Of a DNA stretch of 11,616 bases, positions 5,346 to 11,616 are shown in pieces. A program made the position numbers and the translations under genes. Position 1 is the stretch's first letter, and each line of letters begins with the position of its first letter. Below the pieces are notes generated by a model. The model searched no databases. It was not told the origin of the DNA and saw only the letters and a list, made by a program, of their open reading frames with translations. The stretch comes from Planctomycetaceae bacterium (GTDB lineage: Bacteria > Planctomycetota > Planctomycetia > Pirellulales > Thermoguttaceae): positions 1 to 11,616 of the forward strand of contig JAITKS010000417.1 in the NCBI GenBank assembly GCA_031278315.1, given 5' to 3'.

Positions 5346-7007
5346 ATGAATTTAAGTAATAACAATAATTGTAACAATAAAGTAATCGAACCGTTTTTTT
5401 TAGAGTTGCGAAAGTTAAATTATTCACAATTCAATTTACGGTTAGCGTTGTCTGCTTATCTATCTGAAAGATCTGAAAGATCGGAAAGCAGACTTTTGCG
5501 TTTTCGTATCGCCGGCATTATTAGTACAATACATAGACGTAATTTTATTTTACTGACTCTATTTTTGATTTTCAGTGCGTTTCTATTTTGCACGATTTGT
5601 ATTAGTTCGACATTCGCTGAAGATGAATCTGCCGACAATAAAAATCTTGAAACGAAGAAAGAAATTATTCGTGCTAATGAACTTTCTGTTGCTTTCCGTA
5701 ATGCGGCTAATTGTGTTTTGCCTGCTACGGTAAAAATAATTTCCCGTATTCAAACAACCGATGAGTTCAAAGCAATGTCGAAATTGTTACCTGCAATTCC
5801 GACGAATCGCCGCCGGCGTAATCCGGGCGACAATACGGGTACGGGAGTTTTAATTGATCCTCGCGGAATTGTTGTTACGAATAATCATGTTGTCAATGTA
5901 TCACGTGAAATAGATGTCGAGTTACCAGACGGACGTATTTTTTTCGCCCGCAAGTTTAGACACGATCCTGATACCGATGTCGCCGTGATTTGGCTCGACG
6001 TAGAACCGAATGAAAAATTACCATACGCAACATTCGGCGACAGCGATAAAATGGATATTTGCGATTGGGTCATTGCGGTTGGAAATCCGTTTGAGCTTGA
6101 TTCTACAGTCAGTGCCGGAATAATTAGTGCAAAGGGCAGGTCATTGCAGCGGGTCAGCCGTACAGAATTTTTACAAACAGACGCTGCAATTAATCCGGGC
6201 AATTCGGGCGGTCCGTTAATAAATCTCAATGGTGAAGTCATTGGAATAAATACGGCTATTGCCTCACGAACAGGCGGTTCTCAAGGAATCGGATTTGCCG
6301 TACCTTCAAACAACGTAAAATGGGTCGTAGATCAATTAGTAAGAAAAGATCGTGTTGATCGCGCATGGTTCGGAATCGTTTTAACTCCAATGAATCAGGA
6401 CGAAGCAAATAGACTAGGTGTAAGAATGAAAGCCGGTGTAATTATAGACAAAGTTTTGCCGGGGTCGCCAAGTGAAGAAGCCGGTTTGCTGCCGGATGAT
6501 GTAATTATAAAATTTGACGGACAACCGGTAAAAGAAGTTTATCAATTTCAACGGCTGTCAGAAAGAGCTGAAATCAATAGAGAACACACAATCGATTTCA
6601 TAAGAGAACGTAAATTCAAAAGAGTAAACGTTTCGGCAATGCTGTTGCCAAAAGATCAAAAACGTTTACATTTTATCGACGATGTAAAATTACCGTCTTA
6701 TTTTGATAGTCAATTAAGCATACTTCTGATAGAACCGTCCGAAGTTATGATAAAAAGATTAAAAATGAACGGTAAACAAGGATTGATCACTATAACTGCT
6801 ATACCGGAAGGACGCGCACACAAAGCCGGATTACTCGACGGAATGTTAATTACTTCCGTTGACAATATTCCTACAAAAACAATAAAACAATATATCGCCG
6901 CACGCGAAGGCAGCTCGCTGTCAGACGGAATTACACTAAATGTAATAGAACCGCAAGGAGCAGAACGAACAATAATAATCAAACTAGCAACTCCCGATAG
7001 CCGATAA
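5346..7007 (+). CDS. htrA: HtrA/Deg-family serine protease with two PDZ domains
   Basis: This is a trypsin-like protease and chaperone that degrades misfolded proteins outside the cytoplasmic membrane. The 553-residue product has a membrane or signal segment at about residues 66-88 (NFILLTLFLIFSAFLFCTIC), with a likely cut after STFA at 91. The protease domain follows. The catalytic triad is H181 (VTNNHVV), D211 (PDTDVAV) and S287 (NPGNSGGPL). PDZ1 is about 342-432 (WFGIVLTPM onward) and PDZ2 about 455-545. The N-terminus is odd: some 65 residues precede the signal segment. They include three 9-base tandem units (5463-5489) read as SERSERSES and a piece resembling the repeat at 7117. The ATG at 5346 has no ribosome binding site. 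An in-frame TTG at 5496, preceded by GGAAAG, would give a normal signal peptide and may be the true start. Family call firm; start uncertain. Confidence 0.93.
   Translation: MNLSNNNNCNNKVIEPFFLELRKLNYSQFNLRLALSAYLSERSERSESRLLRFRIAGIISTIHRRNFILLTLFLIFSAFLFCTICISSTFAEDESADNKNLETKKEIIRANELSVAFRNAANCVLPATVKIISRIQTTDEFKAMSKLLPAIPTNRRRRNPGDNTGTGVLIDPRGIVVTNNHVVNVSREIDVELPDGRIFFARKFRHDPDTDVAVIWLDVEPNEKLPYATFGDSDKMDICDWVIAVGNPFELDSTVSAGIISAKGRSLQRVSRTEFLQTDAAINPGNSGGPLINLNGEVIGINTAIASRTGGSQGIGFAVPSNNVKWVVDQLVRKDRVDRAWFGIVLTPMNQDEANRLGVRMKAGVIIDKVLPGSPSEEAGLLPDDVIIKFDGQPVKEVYQFQRLSERAEINREHTIDFIRERKFKRVNVSAMLLPKDQKRLHFIDDVKLPSYFDSQLSILLIEPSEVMIKRLKMNGKQGLITITAIPEGRAHKAGLLDGMLITSVDNIPTKTIKQYIAAREGSSLSDGITLNVIEPQGAERTIIIKLATPDSR
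5463..5545 (+). repeat. Tandem 9-mers and dispersed repeat within the htrA N-terminal codons
   Basis: TCTGAAAGA is present twice (5463-5471, 5472-5480), then as TCGGAAAGC (5481-5489). From 5485 on the sequence shares three ordered blocks with 7117-7160 downstream of the gene: AAAGCAGACTTTT, TCGTATCGCCG and GTACAATAC. The spacing is nearly equal. The similarity covers both coding and non-coding DNA, so it is a nucleic-acid repeat and not a protein motif. Confidence 0.55.
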
Positions 7008-7116
7008 TCTCTCCAAAAGATAATTTTGAAATTGAATCATTTTCTTAAATATGCGAACCATACTATGAATTTCAAATTTTAGATAATACGAAAAAACGAA
7101 AAAACGTAAAAACTAT

Positions 7117-7168
7117 AAAGCAGACTTTTACTCAATCGTATCGCCGAATTTCATGTACAATACGTATA
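7117..7168 (+). repeat. Second copy of the repeat found in the htrA N-terminal region
   Basis: The blocks AAAGCAGACTTTT (7117-7129), TCGTATCGCCG (7136-7146) and GTACAATAC match 5485-5540 in order. It sits in the gap between htrA and the bacterioferritin gene, about 110 bases after the htrA stop. An inverted partial copy (TATCACCGAATTTCAT read leftward) lies near 5156-5180. Confidence 0.55.
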
Positions 7169-7187
7169 ATTAAGAACAATTACAAAG

Positions 7188-7303
7188 TTTAACTTTAACA
7201 TTTAACTTTAACCTTCAACCTTCAATCTTAACCTTCAACCTTAACCTTAAACCCTTCAAATCTTACAATCAACCTTAACTTTTAACCCTAAACACAAAAA
7301 TAT
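7188..7303 (+). repeat. G-free leader made of degenerate TTAACC/TTCAACC repeats
   Basis: Between the G at 7187 and the G of the ATG at 7302-7304 there is not a single G on the plus strand. The first hundred bases are a degenerate array of 6-8-base units (TTAACC, TTCAACC, TTCAATC, TTTAAC). It runs directly into the bacterioferritin start without a ribosome binding site. A G-free RNA cannot form G-C pairs, so the leader would be open, which may help translation without a Shine-Dalgarno sequence. Confidence 0.7.
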
Positions 7304-7793
7304 GAAAAATAATATTTCCAATTCAATCAATAAAGTAATCGAGGTACTTAACGAAGCACGAAGTATGGAGCTTTGCGGAATATCTCAATATATGAATCAT
7401 CACTATATATTGGACGATGCCGATTACGTGAAATTGGCAAAAGAAATGAAACGTATCGCAATCGACGAAATGAAACACGCCGAGTCTTTTGCAGAACGAA
7501 TAAAAGATATCGATAGTACATGCGAACCTATAACCGAAATTAAAGGTATAATTACAAAAGGTCAAAAAATTGACGTAATTTATGAACACGATAAAATTTC
7601 GGAATCGGAAACAATTTACAAATATAACGAGTTCGCAAAAATCTGCCGCGAAAATAACGACATAATTAGCGCAACACTTTTTGAACGAATCACACTCGAA
7701 GAACAAGAACATCTGAATTACTTTGACGACACCGCAACTCATATCAAAGAACTAGGCAACAGTTTTCTTGCACGTCAAACTGCAAACGGATAA
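7302..7793 (+). CDS. bfr: Bacterioferritin-type ferritin-like protein
   Basis: A 163-residue four-helix ferritin-like protein, close to the usual bacterioferritin length of 155-160. It would assemble into a cytoplasmic shell, oxidise Fe(II) at a di-iron site and store iron, protecting the cell from oxygen and peroxide. Likely di-iron ligands are E23 (RSMELCGISQY), E56 and H59 (AIDEMKHAE), and E134 and H137 (TLEEQEHLNY). A fourth-helix-pair glutamate near 101-110 is not certain by eye. M57 in the DEMKHAE motif sits where bacterioferritins have their axial haem ligand, which argues for bacterioferritin over ferritin or rubrerythrin. There is no rubredoxin domain. It stands alone behind a G-free leader with no ribosome binding site. 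A Dps or other ferritin-like protein is less likely. Confidence 0.85.
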   Translation: MKNNISNSINKVIEVLNEARSMELCGISQYMNHHYILDDADYVKLAKEMKRIAIDEMKHAESFAERIKDIDSTCEPITEIKGIITKGQKIDVIYEHDKISESETIYKYNEFAKICRENNDIISATLFERITLEEQEHLNYFDDTATHIKELGNSFLARQTANG

Positions 7794-7801
7794 AAAAATC
7801 G

Positions 7802-8040
7802 GTAATATATCAGTGGAGTTTTTTCAACTTTTTTTGAGTTATGAATTTTCAAACCGATCAAACCGATCTCATTTTCACCTACTCATTTTCACCTAAATTT
7901 TCTTAACAATAACAATTCAGCAAAAACACTAAACAACAAAACCGCGTTATCTCATCGTTGAAAAATGATTTGCTAACGAGGTAATAAAATTGGTGAAAAA
8001 ATTAACTCAAAACCTTTGTGAAATTTCACTGATATATTAC
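7802..8040. mobile_element. MITE-like non-autonomous element, 239 bp
   Basis: The ends are perfect 14-bp inverted repeats, GTAATATATCAGTG (7802-7815) and CACTGATATATTAC (8027-8040). Imperfect similarity continues inward to a shared TTTTGAGTTA at about 38 bases from each end. No transposase or other coding sequence is inside. The left end has relatives at 3504, 3542, 1587, 9792 and, inverted, at 10761-10778, so the family is dispersed. It fills the gap between bfr and the symporter gene. I cannot see a clear target duplication. Confidence 0.6.
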
Positions 8041-8101
8041 AAATTCACTTATTTCAATTTATTTCAAATTTTCAAATTTTAATTCCTGAATATACGAAGT
8101 T

Positions 8102-9598
8102 ATGTTTTTAATACCATTTATATTGACAGCGTTTTTTTTTATTGTAATTTTGATTATTGCCGGTTGGGGATTACGCCGAACATCCGATGTACATGATTTT
8201 TTTCTTGGCGGTCGTACGCTTGGTGCTTGGTTTTTAGCATTTTCTTATGGTACGGCATATTTTAGTGCTGTAATATTTGTTGGATTTGCCGGCAAATTCG
8301 GTTGGCAATTCGGTTTGGATTCTCTTTGGGTTGGTTTGGGCAATGCGATTATCGGTTCAGGATTAGCGTGGTTAATTTTGGGCAAAAGGACAAGACGAAT
8401 GACACACAATCTCAATGTCAAAACGATGCCTGAATTTTTTGCTGCACGTTATGAAACAAATGGAATGAAAATTATAACAGCGTTGATTATTTTCATTTTT
8501 TTGGCACCGTATTCTGCGTCTGTATTCACGGGATTGAGTTATTTATTCGAGATAGTATTTGAAAGACGAGTTAGTTTTACTGTCGTGTTGACATGTATTT
8601 CGTTGGTATCGTTTGTTTATGTTACATGCGGCGGTTACAAGGCGATAGCAAGAATAGATTTTATACAAGGTATGATTATGTTCGGCGGTTCGGTGCTGAT
8701 GGTTTATGTCGTAGCGAAAAATTATGGCGGAATGACGGCAGCGGCTTCTGAAATCTCGAATAAGTTAAGCGAAAAAGTATTAAGCGGTGAGATCAAATCT
8801 CCGGCGTGGTATGTATTACCGTCGGTCGTATTTATGACATCTTTTGGAGTGTGGGGTTTACCGCAGATGGTTCACAAATATTATGCAATTCGCGATGAGA
8901 ATGAAATTAAACGCGGAGCATTAATAACGACAATTTTCGCATTAGTAATAGGATGTGCGGCGTATTTTACAGGTGCGATGACTCATTTGATGTCATCTGA
9001 CAAAATTCCCAAAACGGGTTCCGGCGGAATAAATTTTGATCAATTGGTACCAGACTTATTAGCGTCTCATTTACCGCAGGTGTTGTTGGCTGTTATTTTG
9101 TTATTAGTTTTATCGGCGTCGCTTTCGACATTGAGTTCGTTAGTTTTGGTATCGTCATCGGCGGTTACAATTGATTTGTATAAAGGGTATGTTAATCCGA
9201 GTGTTTCAAGCAAGGGTGAATTATTATTGATGCGGTTACTTTGCGGTGTATTTATTTTGATTTCGTATTTGATTGCGTTATTTAAGCCCGGGTGGATAGT
9301 GTCTTTGATGTCAATATCGTGGGGAGCGGTAGCGGGTTCTTTTTTAGCTCCGTATTTATATGGATTATTTTGGAAGAGGACGACAAAGTTAGGTGCATAT
9401 TCTGGAATGTGGTGCGGATTAGTAATATCGAATAGTTTATATTGGTATTGGTTTTTTACGGAGAGTCCAATGGACGCCGGTGCGAAAGCACCTTTAGCAG
9501 CTTCGATTGCGATGATTATTCCGATGGCGGTAGTTCCGATAGTAAGTTTAATAACGCCGCCGCCGAAAGCAGAAACAATTCAAAAAGCATTTAGTTAA
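8102..9598 (+). CDS. Sodium:solute symporter (SSS family, PutP-like)
   Basis: A 498-residue integral membrane protein with about 13 hydrophobic segments, the normal length for SSS (TC 2.A.21) transporters that couple solute uptake to Na+ entry. It opens directly in the first helix (MFLIPFILTAFFFIVILIIAG). Family features are DFFLGGRTLG (32-41), the unwound first-helix region FSYGTAYFSAVIFVG (47-61), CGGYKAIARIDFIQG (176-190), GLPQMVHKYYAIRDENEIKRG (252-272) and SASLSTLSSLVLVSSS (338-353). S342 and T343 in the last block occupy the place of the Na2-site pair of PutP. The C-terminus ends in a short Pro/Lys tail after the last helix. The substrate cannot be read from sequence; proline, another amino acid or a sugar-like solute are possible. 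It stands alone. The ATG at 8102 has only a weak ACGAAG upstream. Confidence 0.92.
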   Translation: MFLIPFILTAFFFIVILIIAGWGLRRTSDVHDFFLGGRTLGAWFLAFSYGTAYFSAVIFVGFAGKFGWQFGLDSLWVGLGNAIIGSGLAWLILGKRTRRMTHNLNVKTMPEFFAARYETNGMKIITALIIFIFLAPYSASVFTGLSYLFEIVFERRVSFTVVLTCISLVSFVYVTCGGYKAIARIDFIQGMIMFGGSVLMVYVVAKNYGGMTAAASEISNKLSEKVLSGEIKSPAWYVLPSVVFMTSFGVWGLPQMVHKYYAIRDENEIKRGALITTIFALVIGCAAYFTGAMTHLMSSDKIPKTGSGGINFDQLVPDLLASHLPQVLLAVILLLVLSASLSTLSSLVLVSSSAVTIDLYKGYVNPSVSSKGELLLMRLLCGVFILISYLIALFKPGWIVSLMSISWGAVAGSFLAPYLYGLFWKRTTKLGAYSGMWCGLVISNSLYWYWFFTESPMDAGAKAPLAASIAMIIPMAVVPIVSLITPPPKAETIQKAFS

Positions 9599-9867
9599 TT
9601 GAGCTTTGAAGAAAAAATTTTAGGTAACTTCTAAAAACGAAATAGAAATATATACTCATTGTCCTTTAAAATTCGGTTTTATTTTTTGTAACGAAAAAGG
9701 CGACCGTTCACGCATAATACTATTGCTCTTTCAGGGCGGATTTTGGCATTAAAACAAATACTGAAACAAATACAGAATTTTCAAGTATGAATAGTATATC
9801 AGCGGAATTTCTCAAATATTTCAAATTCATTTTTAACTAACCTTATTTTTCTGAATTATTATTGATA
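9599..9867. repeat. Gap with copies of three dispersed repeats upstream of maf
   Basis: AAGGCGACCGTTCACG (9697-9712) matches 1517-1532 at 14 of 16 bases. TAGTATATCAGCGGAATTTCTC (split here as TAGTATATCA then GCGGAATTTCTC, 9792-9813) is a divergent member of the 7802 family. Positions 9804-9853 match 4793-4842 at 37 of 50. The last of these ends 14 bases before the maf start, so it probably supplies the maf leader and perhaps its promoter. Confidence 0.5.
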
Positions 9868-10485
9868 ATGAATATTTTATGTAACAATAATTATTTTTCG
9901 TGTGAGAAATTTTATCTTGCGAGTCAATCGCCGCGGCGTCGTGAGTTATTAGCTGAAACTGGTTTACGATTCGACATATTACCGCCGGACGAGGGAATTG
10001 AAAATGAACGGGAAACAAATGAGACGCCGAATCAATATGTATGCCGGCTTGCAGTTTTGAAGGCTCGTAATGTTGCTGATAAAATCAATTATGGATGTGT
10101 AATTGCGTGTGATACGGTTGCGTGTTGTAGAGATAAATTATTAGGTAAACCAAAAGATAAAAACGATGCGAAACAAATGTTAAAATACTTGAGAGGAAAA
10201 AAACATTATGTAATAAGCGGACTTTGTTTACTGATTAAGAAAATCAGCAAGCCTGAACAGCTGACTGTAATTGCAGAACGAACAGAGCTAATAATGAAAC
10301 AAATCACAGATCAGGAATTAGAATTGTATCTTGACAGTAATGCGTGGATAGGCAAAGCCGGAGCATTTGGATATCAAGACGGCAATTCATGGATAAAAAT
10401 AATAAAAGGCAGTGAATCAAATGTCGTAGGTTTACCAATAGAACGTCTATACGAAATATTAAATCAAAAATTATTAAATTCGTAA
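9868..10485 (+). CDS. maf: Maf-family nucleoside triphosphate pyrophosphatase
   Basis: Maf proteins hydrolyse non-canonical or pyrimidine nucleoside triphosphates (dTTP, UTP, modified bases) to monophosphates in the cytoplasm and are linked to house-cleaning and septation control. The 205-residue product is of normal length. Family blocks are ASQSPRRRELL (18-28, phosphate-binding SPRR), VIACDTVACC (78-87, with the D82 of the DTV motif), LLGKPKD (91-97), YVISGLCLL (114-122), WIGKAGAFGYQ (160-170) and IKGSESNVVGLPIERL (179-194). The GKAGAFGYQ block resembles the YhdE-type dTTP/UTP branch more than YceF. The strand after DTV reads ACC where DTVV is commoner, and SG replaces the usual TG. An in-frame TTG at 9862 exists, but the ATG at 9868 is preferred. 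Neither has a clear ribosome binding site. Confidence 0.93.
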   Translation: MNILCNNNYFSCEKFYLASQSPRRRELLAETGLRFDILPPDEGIENERETNETPNQYVCRLAVLKARNVADKINYGCVIACDTVACCRDKLLGKPKDKNDAKQMLKYLRGKKHYVISGLCLLIKKISKPEQLTVIAERTELIMKQITDQELELYLDSNAWIGKAGAFGYQDGNSWIKIIKGSESNVVGLPIERLYEILNQKLLNS

Positions 10486-10490
10486 TTACA

Positions 10491-10652
10491 CTAGTGTGTG
10501 TTGACACTATTCGTAAATTTGCAGAATTTAGATGAAAATAGCTGGGGCTGTATTTGAAGTCTTTGAAGTAAAAGATGTTCATCGAAATCATTAACCATCA
10601 ATCCAAATTTCACATCTATGTTCACTATATTGTAAGAGTCAACGCACACTAG
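10491..10652. mobile_element. MITE-like element with CTAGTGTG termini, 162 bp
   Basis: The ends CTAGTGTGTGTTGACACT (10491-10508) and AGAGTCAACGCACACTAG (10635-10652) are inverted repeats matching at 16 of 18 positions. The interior has no credible coding sequence. The outer CTAG may be a duplicated target site, as some IS5-group elements create CTAG or TA duplications, leaving TGTG...CACA as the real ends; that family link is a guess. It begins 6 bases after the maf stop. Confidence 0.55.
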
Positions 10653-10917
10653 GAAAAATTAAAAGAGCAGCATTCAGGTTATTTTGTCTTGACTTGTTCC
10701 GATAGCAACTTTAAGATTATAACCCGCACAAGGTGAAATATAATTTTAATCTTAAATAATATACTCCTGATATATTGCAAAAGAATTTTCTAATGAGTAT
10801 TGCTTTTTATGTCGATTTAATTTATACTTCTCGCCCGCTTGATTGAAACTATGAATTTGAAATTATTATTTTTGAATTTTGCTAATTTATGTAACACTTA
10901 TCAATGTTGGATTTGAT

Positions 10918-10978
10918 CGCAACAAATTTAATTTTGTATTCTGCAAAAACGTTTTGCAGAAGTTAAATTTTCGTTGCG
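10918..10978. repeat. Long hairpin upstream of the second DUF1559 gene
   Basis: A perfect 10-bp stem TTCTGCAAAA (10939-10948) with TTTTGCAGAA (10952-10961) has a 3-base loop. The flanks also pair in part: CGCAAC (10918-10923) with GTTGCG (10973-10978), and the AAATTTAA and TTAAATTT tracts between. No T-run follows directly, so a cruciform, operator or RNA-stability hairpin is as likely as a terminator. It lies about 130 bases before the DUF1559 start. Confidence 0.5.
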
Positions 10979-11092
10979 CTTAAATAATTGTTTATCAGAC
11001 TGTAGATTTTTTTTCTTTTTGACATTTGATGACATTTGAAAAAAAACACAGTGCCGATAATTAAAGTAACGTTTATTACAACTTTTAACTGA

Positions 11093-11099
11093 AAGGAAA
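11093..11099 (+). promoter_or_regulatory. Ribosome binding site of the second DUF1559 gene
   Basis: AAAGGAA (11092-11098) within GAAAGGAAAAGAAAG lies 7-8 bases before the ATG at 11106. The same AAAGGAAAAGA string precedes the DUF1559 start at 281. Most other genes in the window lack a comparable site, so it marks this ATG as a real start and thus shows that the reading frame begins upstream of the G-run. Confidence 0.7.
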
Positions 11100-11105
11100 A
11101 GAAAG

Positions 11106-11616
11106 ATGAAAAAGACAAATTTAGTGTCAAATTTTTCAAACACCGAACTTAACACCAATATTGATATTATATCAAATGTTAAAATAGGTGTTAATTTAGG
11201 CAAGCAGGGGGGGGGGGGGGTATTTACGTAAAAGTTTCGATCGGGATTATTGTTACGATAATTCTCATGGGAACTCTCCCAAACCTTCTCTTGGTTTACT
11301 TGGTTTCACGCTTGTTGAACTTCTGGTAGTAATAGCGATCATAGGTGTTTTGATTGCGCTGCTTTTACCAGCTGTTCAAGCTGCACGCGAAGCCGCTCGA
11401 CGGATGCAATGTACGAATAATCTCAAACAGTTTGGATTAGCGGTTCACAATTTCCACGACACCAATCAGGCGTTACCGCCGATTTGTCTCTTTGCGGATA
11501 GACCGACATTTCACATGTTTCTCTATCCGTATATCGAGGCACAGGCTCTTTACAGTGTTTGCGAAGAAAAAAATCTGTTCGGTAAGTGCAAAGTAGCATC
11601 AGGTGATGACACAACT
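11106..11616 (+). CDS. DUF1559 prepilin-like protein, out of frame at a G14 tract and cut by window edge
   Basis: The ATG at 11106 has a good ribosome binding site and opens a polar leader (MKKTNLVSNFSNTELN...). In the sequence as given, this frame runs through the G-run and stops at TAA 11229-11231 after 41 codons (...GKQGGGGVFT). The DUF1559 segment is one frame away. From 11221 it reads YLRKSFDRDYCYDNSHG, then GFTLVELLVVIAIIGVLIAL from 11302, AVQAAREAARRMQCTNNLKQ, and on to the window edge in frame. That second frame has a TAG at 11197-11199 and no ATG, GTG or TTG between it and GFTLVE, so it cannot start on its own. With 13 or 16 G the two parts join into one protein with a leader of about 66 residues. 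The gene is thus either phase-variable and off in this copy, or the G count is wrong. The family's surface or pseudopilin role is as for the gene at 1-281. Confidence 0.88.
11149..11194 (+). other. Nested hairpins in the leader codons before the G-run
   Basis: TTAACACC (11149-11156) and GGTGTTAA (11187-11194) form a perfect 8-bp outer stem. Within it TTGATA (11161-11166) and TATCAA (11170-11175) form a 6-bp stem with a 3-base loop. The structure ends 12 bases before the G14 tract, inside translated codons. It could pause polymerase or ribosome next to the homopolymer, or bind a protein as DNA. Confidence 0.45.
11207..11220 (+). repeat. Poly(G) tract of 14, candidate phase-variation switch
   Basis: Fourteen consecutive G in an otherwise AT-rich region, inside the leader codons of a DUF1559 gene. 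The tract length sets the frame between the ATG at 11106 and the prepilin segment. Lengths of 13 or 16 are in frame; 14 and 15 are not. Homopolymeric G tracts of this length are classic slipped-strand contingency loci in other bacteria such as Campylobacter. They are also prone to sequencing error. Confidence 0.85.

Larger units (their letters stand above)
10653..11105. other. Non-coding AT-rich stretch before the second DUF1559 gene
   Basis: No gene is supported. It holds an inverted, degenerate GTAATATATCAG-family copy (10761-10778), the long hairpin at 10918-10978 and a 10-bp tandem duplication TGACATTTGA (11020-11029 and 11030-11039) followed by an A-run. The DUF1559 ribosome binding site ends the stretch. 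No promoter with proper spacing is obvious. Confidence 0.55.

Noticed and set aside
7188..7292. CRISPR or telomere array in the TTAACC-rich stretch
   Set aside because: The units are only 6-8 bases, degenerate and without spacers, and no cas or telomere-associated genes are present.
7323..7742. Minus-strand 139-codon frame opposite bacterioferritin
   Set aside because: It is an antisense shadow; the Cys/Phe-rich composition is the complement of the Lys/Glu-rich real gene.
10928..11203. Minus-strand 91-codon frame upstream of and over the DUF1559 leader
   Set aside because: It runs antisense to the leader and its ribosome binding site, is Phe/Lys-rich from A/T runs and resembles no protein family.

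Overview
The window reads as chromosomal DNA of an AT-rich, anaerobic member of the Planctomycetes, roughly one-third G+C by eye. The best taxonomic evidence is the pair of partial DUF1559 prepilin-like genes at the two ends. Both carry the GFTLVELLVVIAIIGVLIALLLP type of N-terminal segment followed by AVQAAR.AARRMQC, which is the signature of the hugely expanded planctomycete family. Anaerobic fermentative life is suggested by hydG, the maturase of [FeFe]-hydrogenase, and by the beta subunit of indolepyruvate:ferredoxin oxidoreductase. Nothing in the window fixes a lower rank or a habitat.

Layout. Positions 1-281 (-) hold a truncated DUF1559 gene. Positions 282-1680 are gene-poor and hold a small, weakly helix-turn-helix-like ORF (779-1177, -). 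Directly upstream of it is a GC-rich stretch (1178-1363, -) that folds by eye into a closing helix, a GAAA-capped hairpin and a terminator-like hairpin with a T-run, and which I propose is a structured RNA. hydG follows at 1685-3154 (-). After a 720-base repeat-rich gap come iorB (3876-4457, +) and tRNA-Leu(CAG) (4687-4772, +), which has a good promoter. A second repeat-rich gap leads to a two-PDZ HtrA/Deg protease (5346-7007), a bacterioferritin (7302-7793), a sodium:solute symporter (8102-9598) and a Maf nucleotide pyrophosphatase (9868-10485), all on +. The window ends in a second DUF1559 gene (11106 onward, +), whose leader is separated from its prepilin segment by a run of 14 G that puts the two in different frames.

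How the genes relate. I see no tight operon: the genes are separated by about 100-700 bases, and multi-subunit enzymes are represented by single members (hydG without hydE, hydF or a hydrogenase; iorB without iorA). The pathways must therefore be completed elsewhere in the genome. The gaps are not empty. They hold several families of degenerate AT-rich dispersed repeats and at least two MITE-like elements with terminal inverted repeats (7802-8040 and 10491-10652). One repeat family appears to have invaded the N-terminal coding region of the protease gene.

The observations I rate highest are the putative structured RNA at 1178-1363, the G14 tract that probably switches the DUF1559 gene at 11106 on and off (or is an assembly error), and the dispersed-repeat network. 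All structures and alignments were made by eye and none has been tested computationally.
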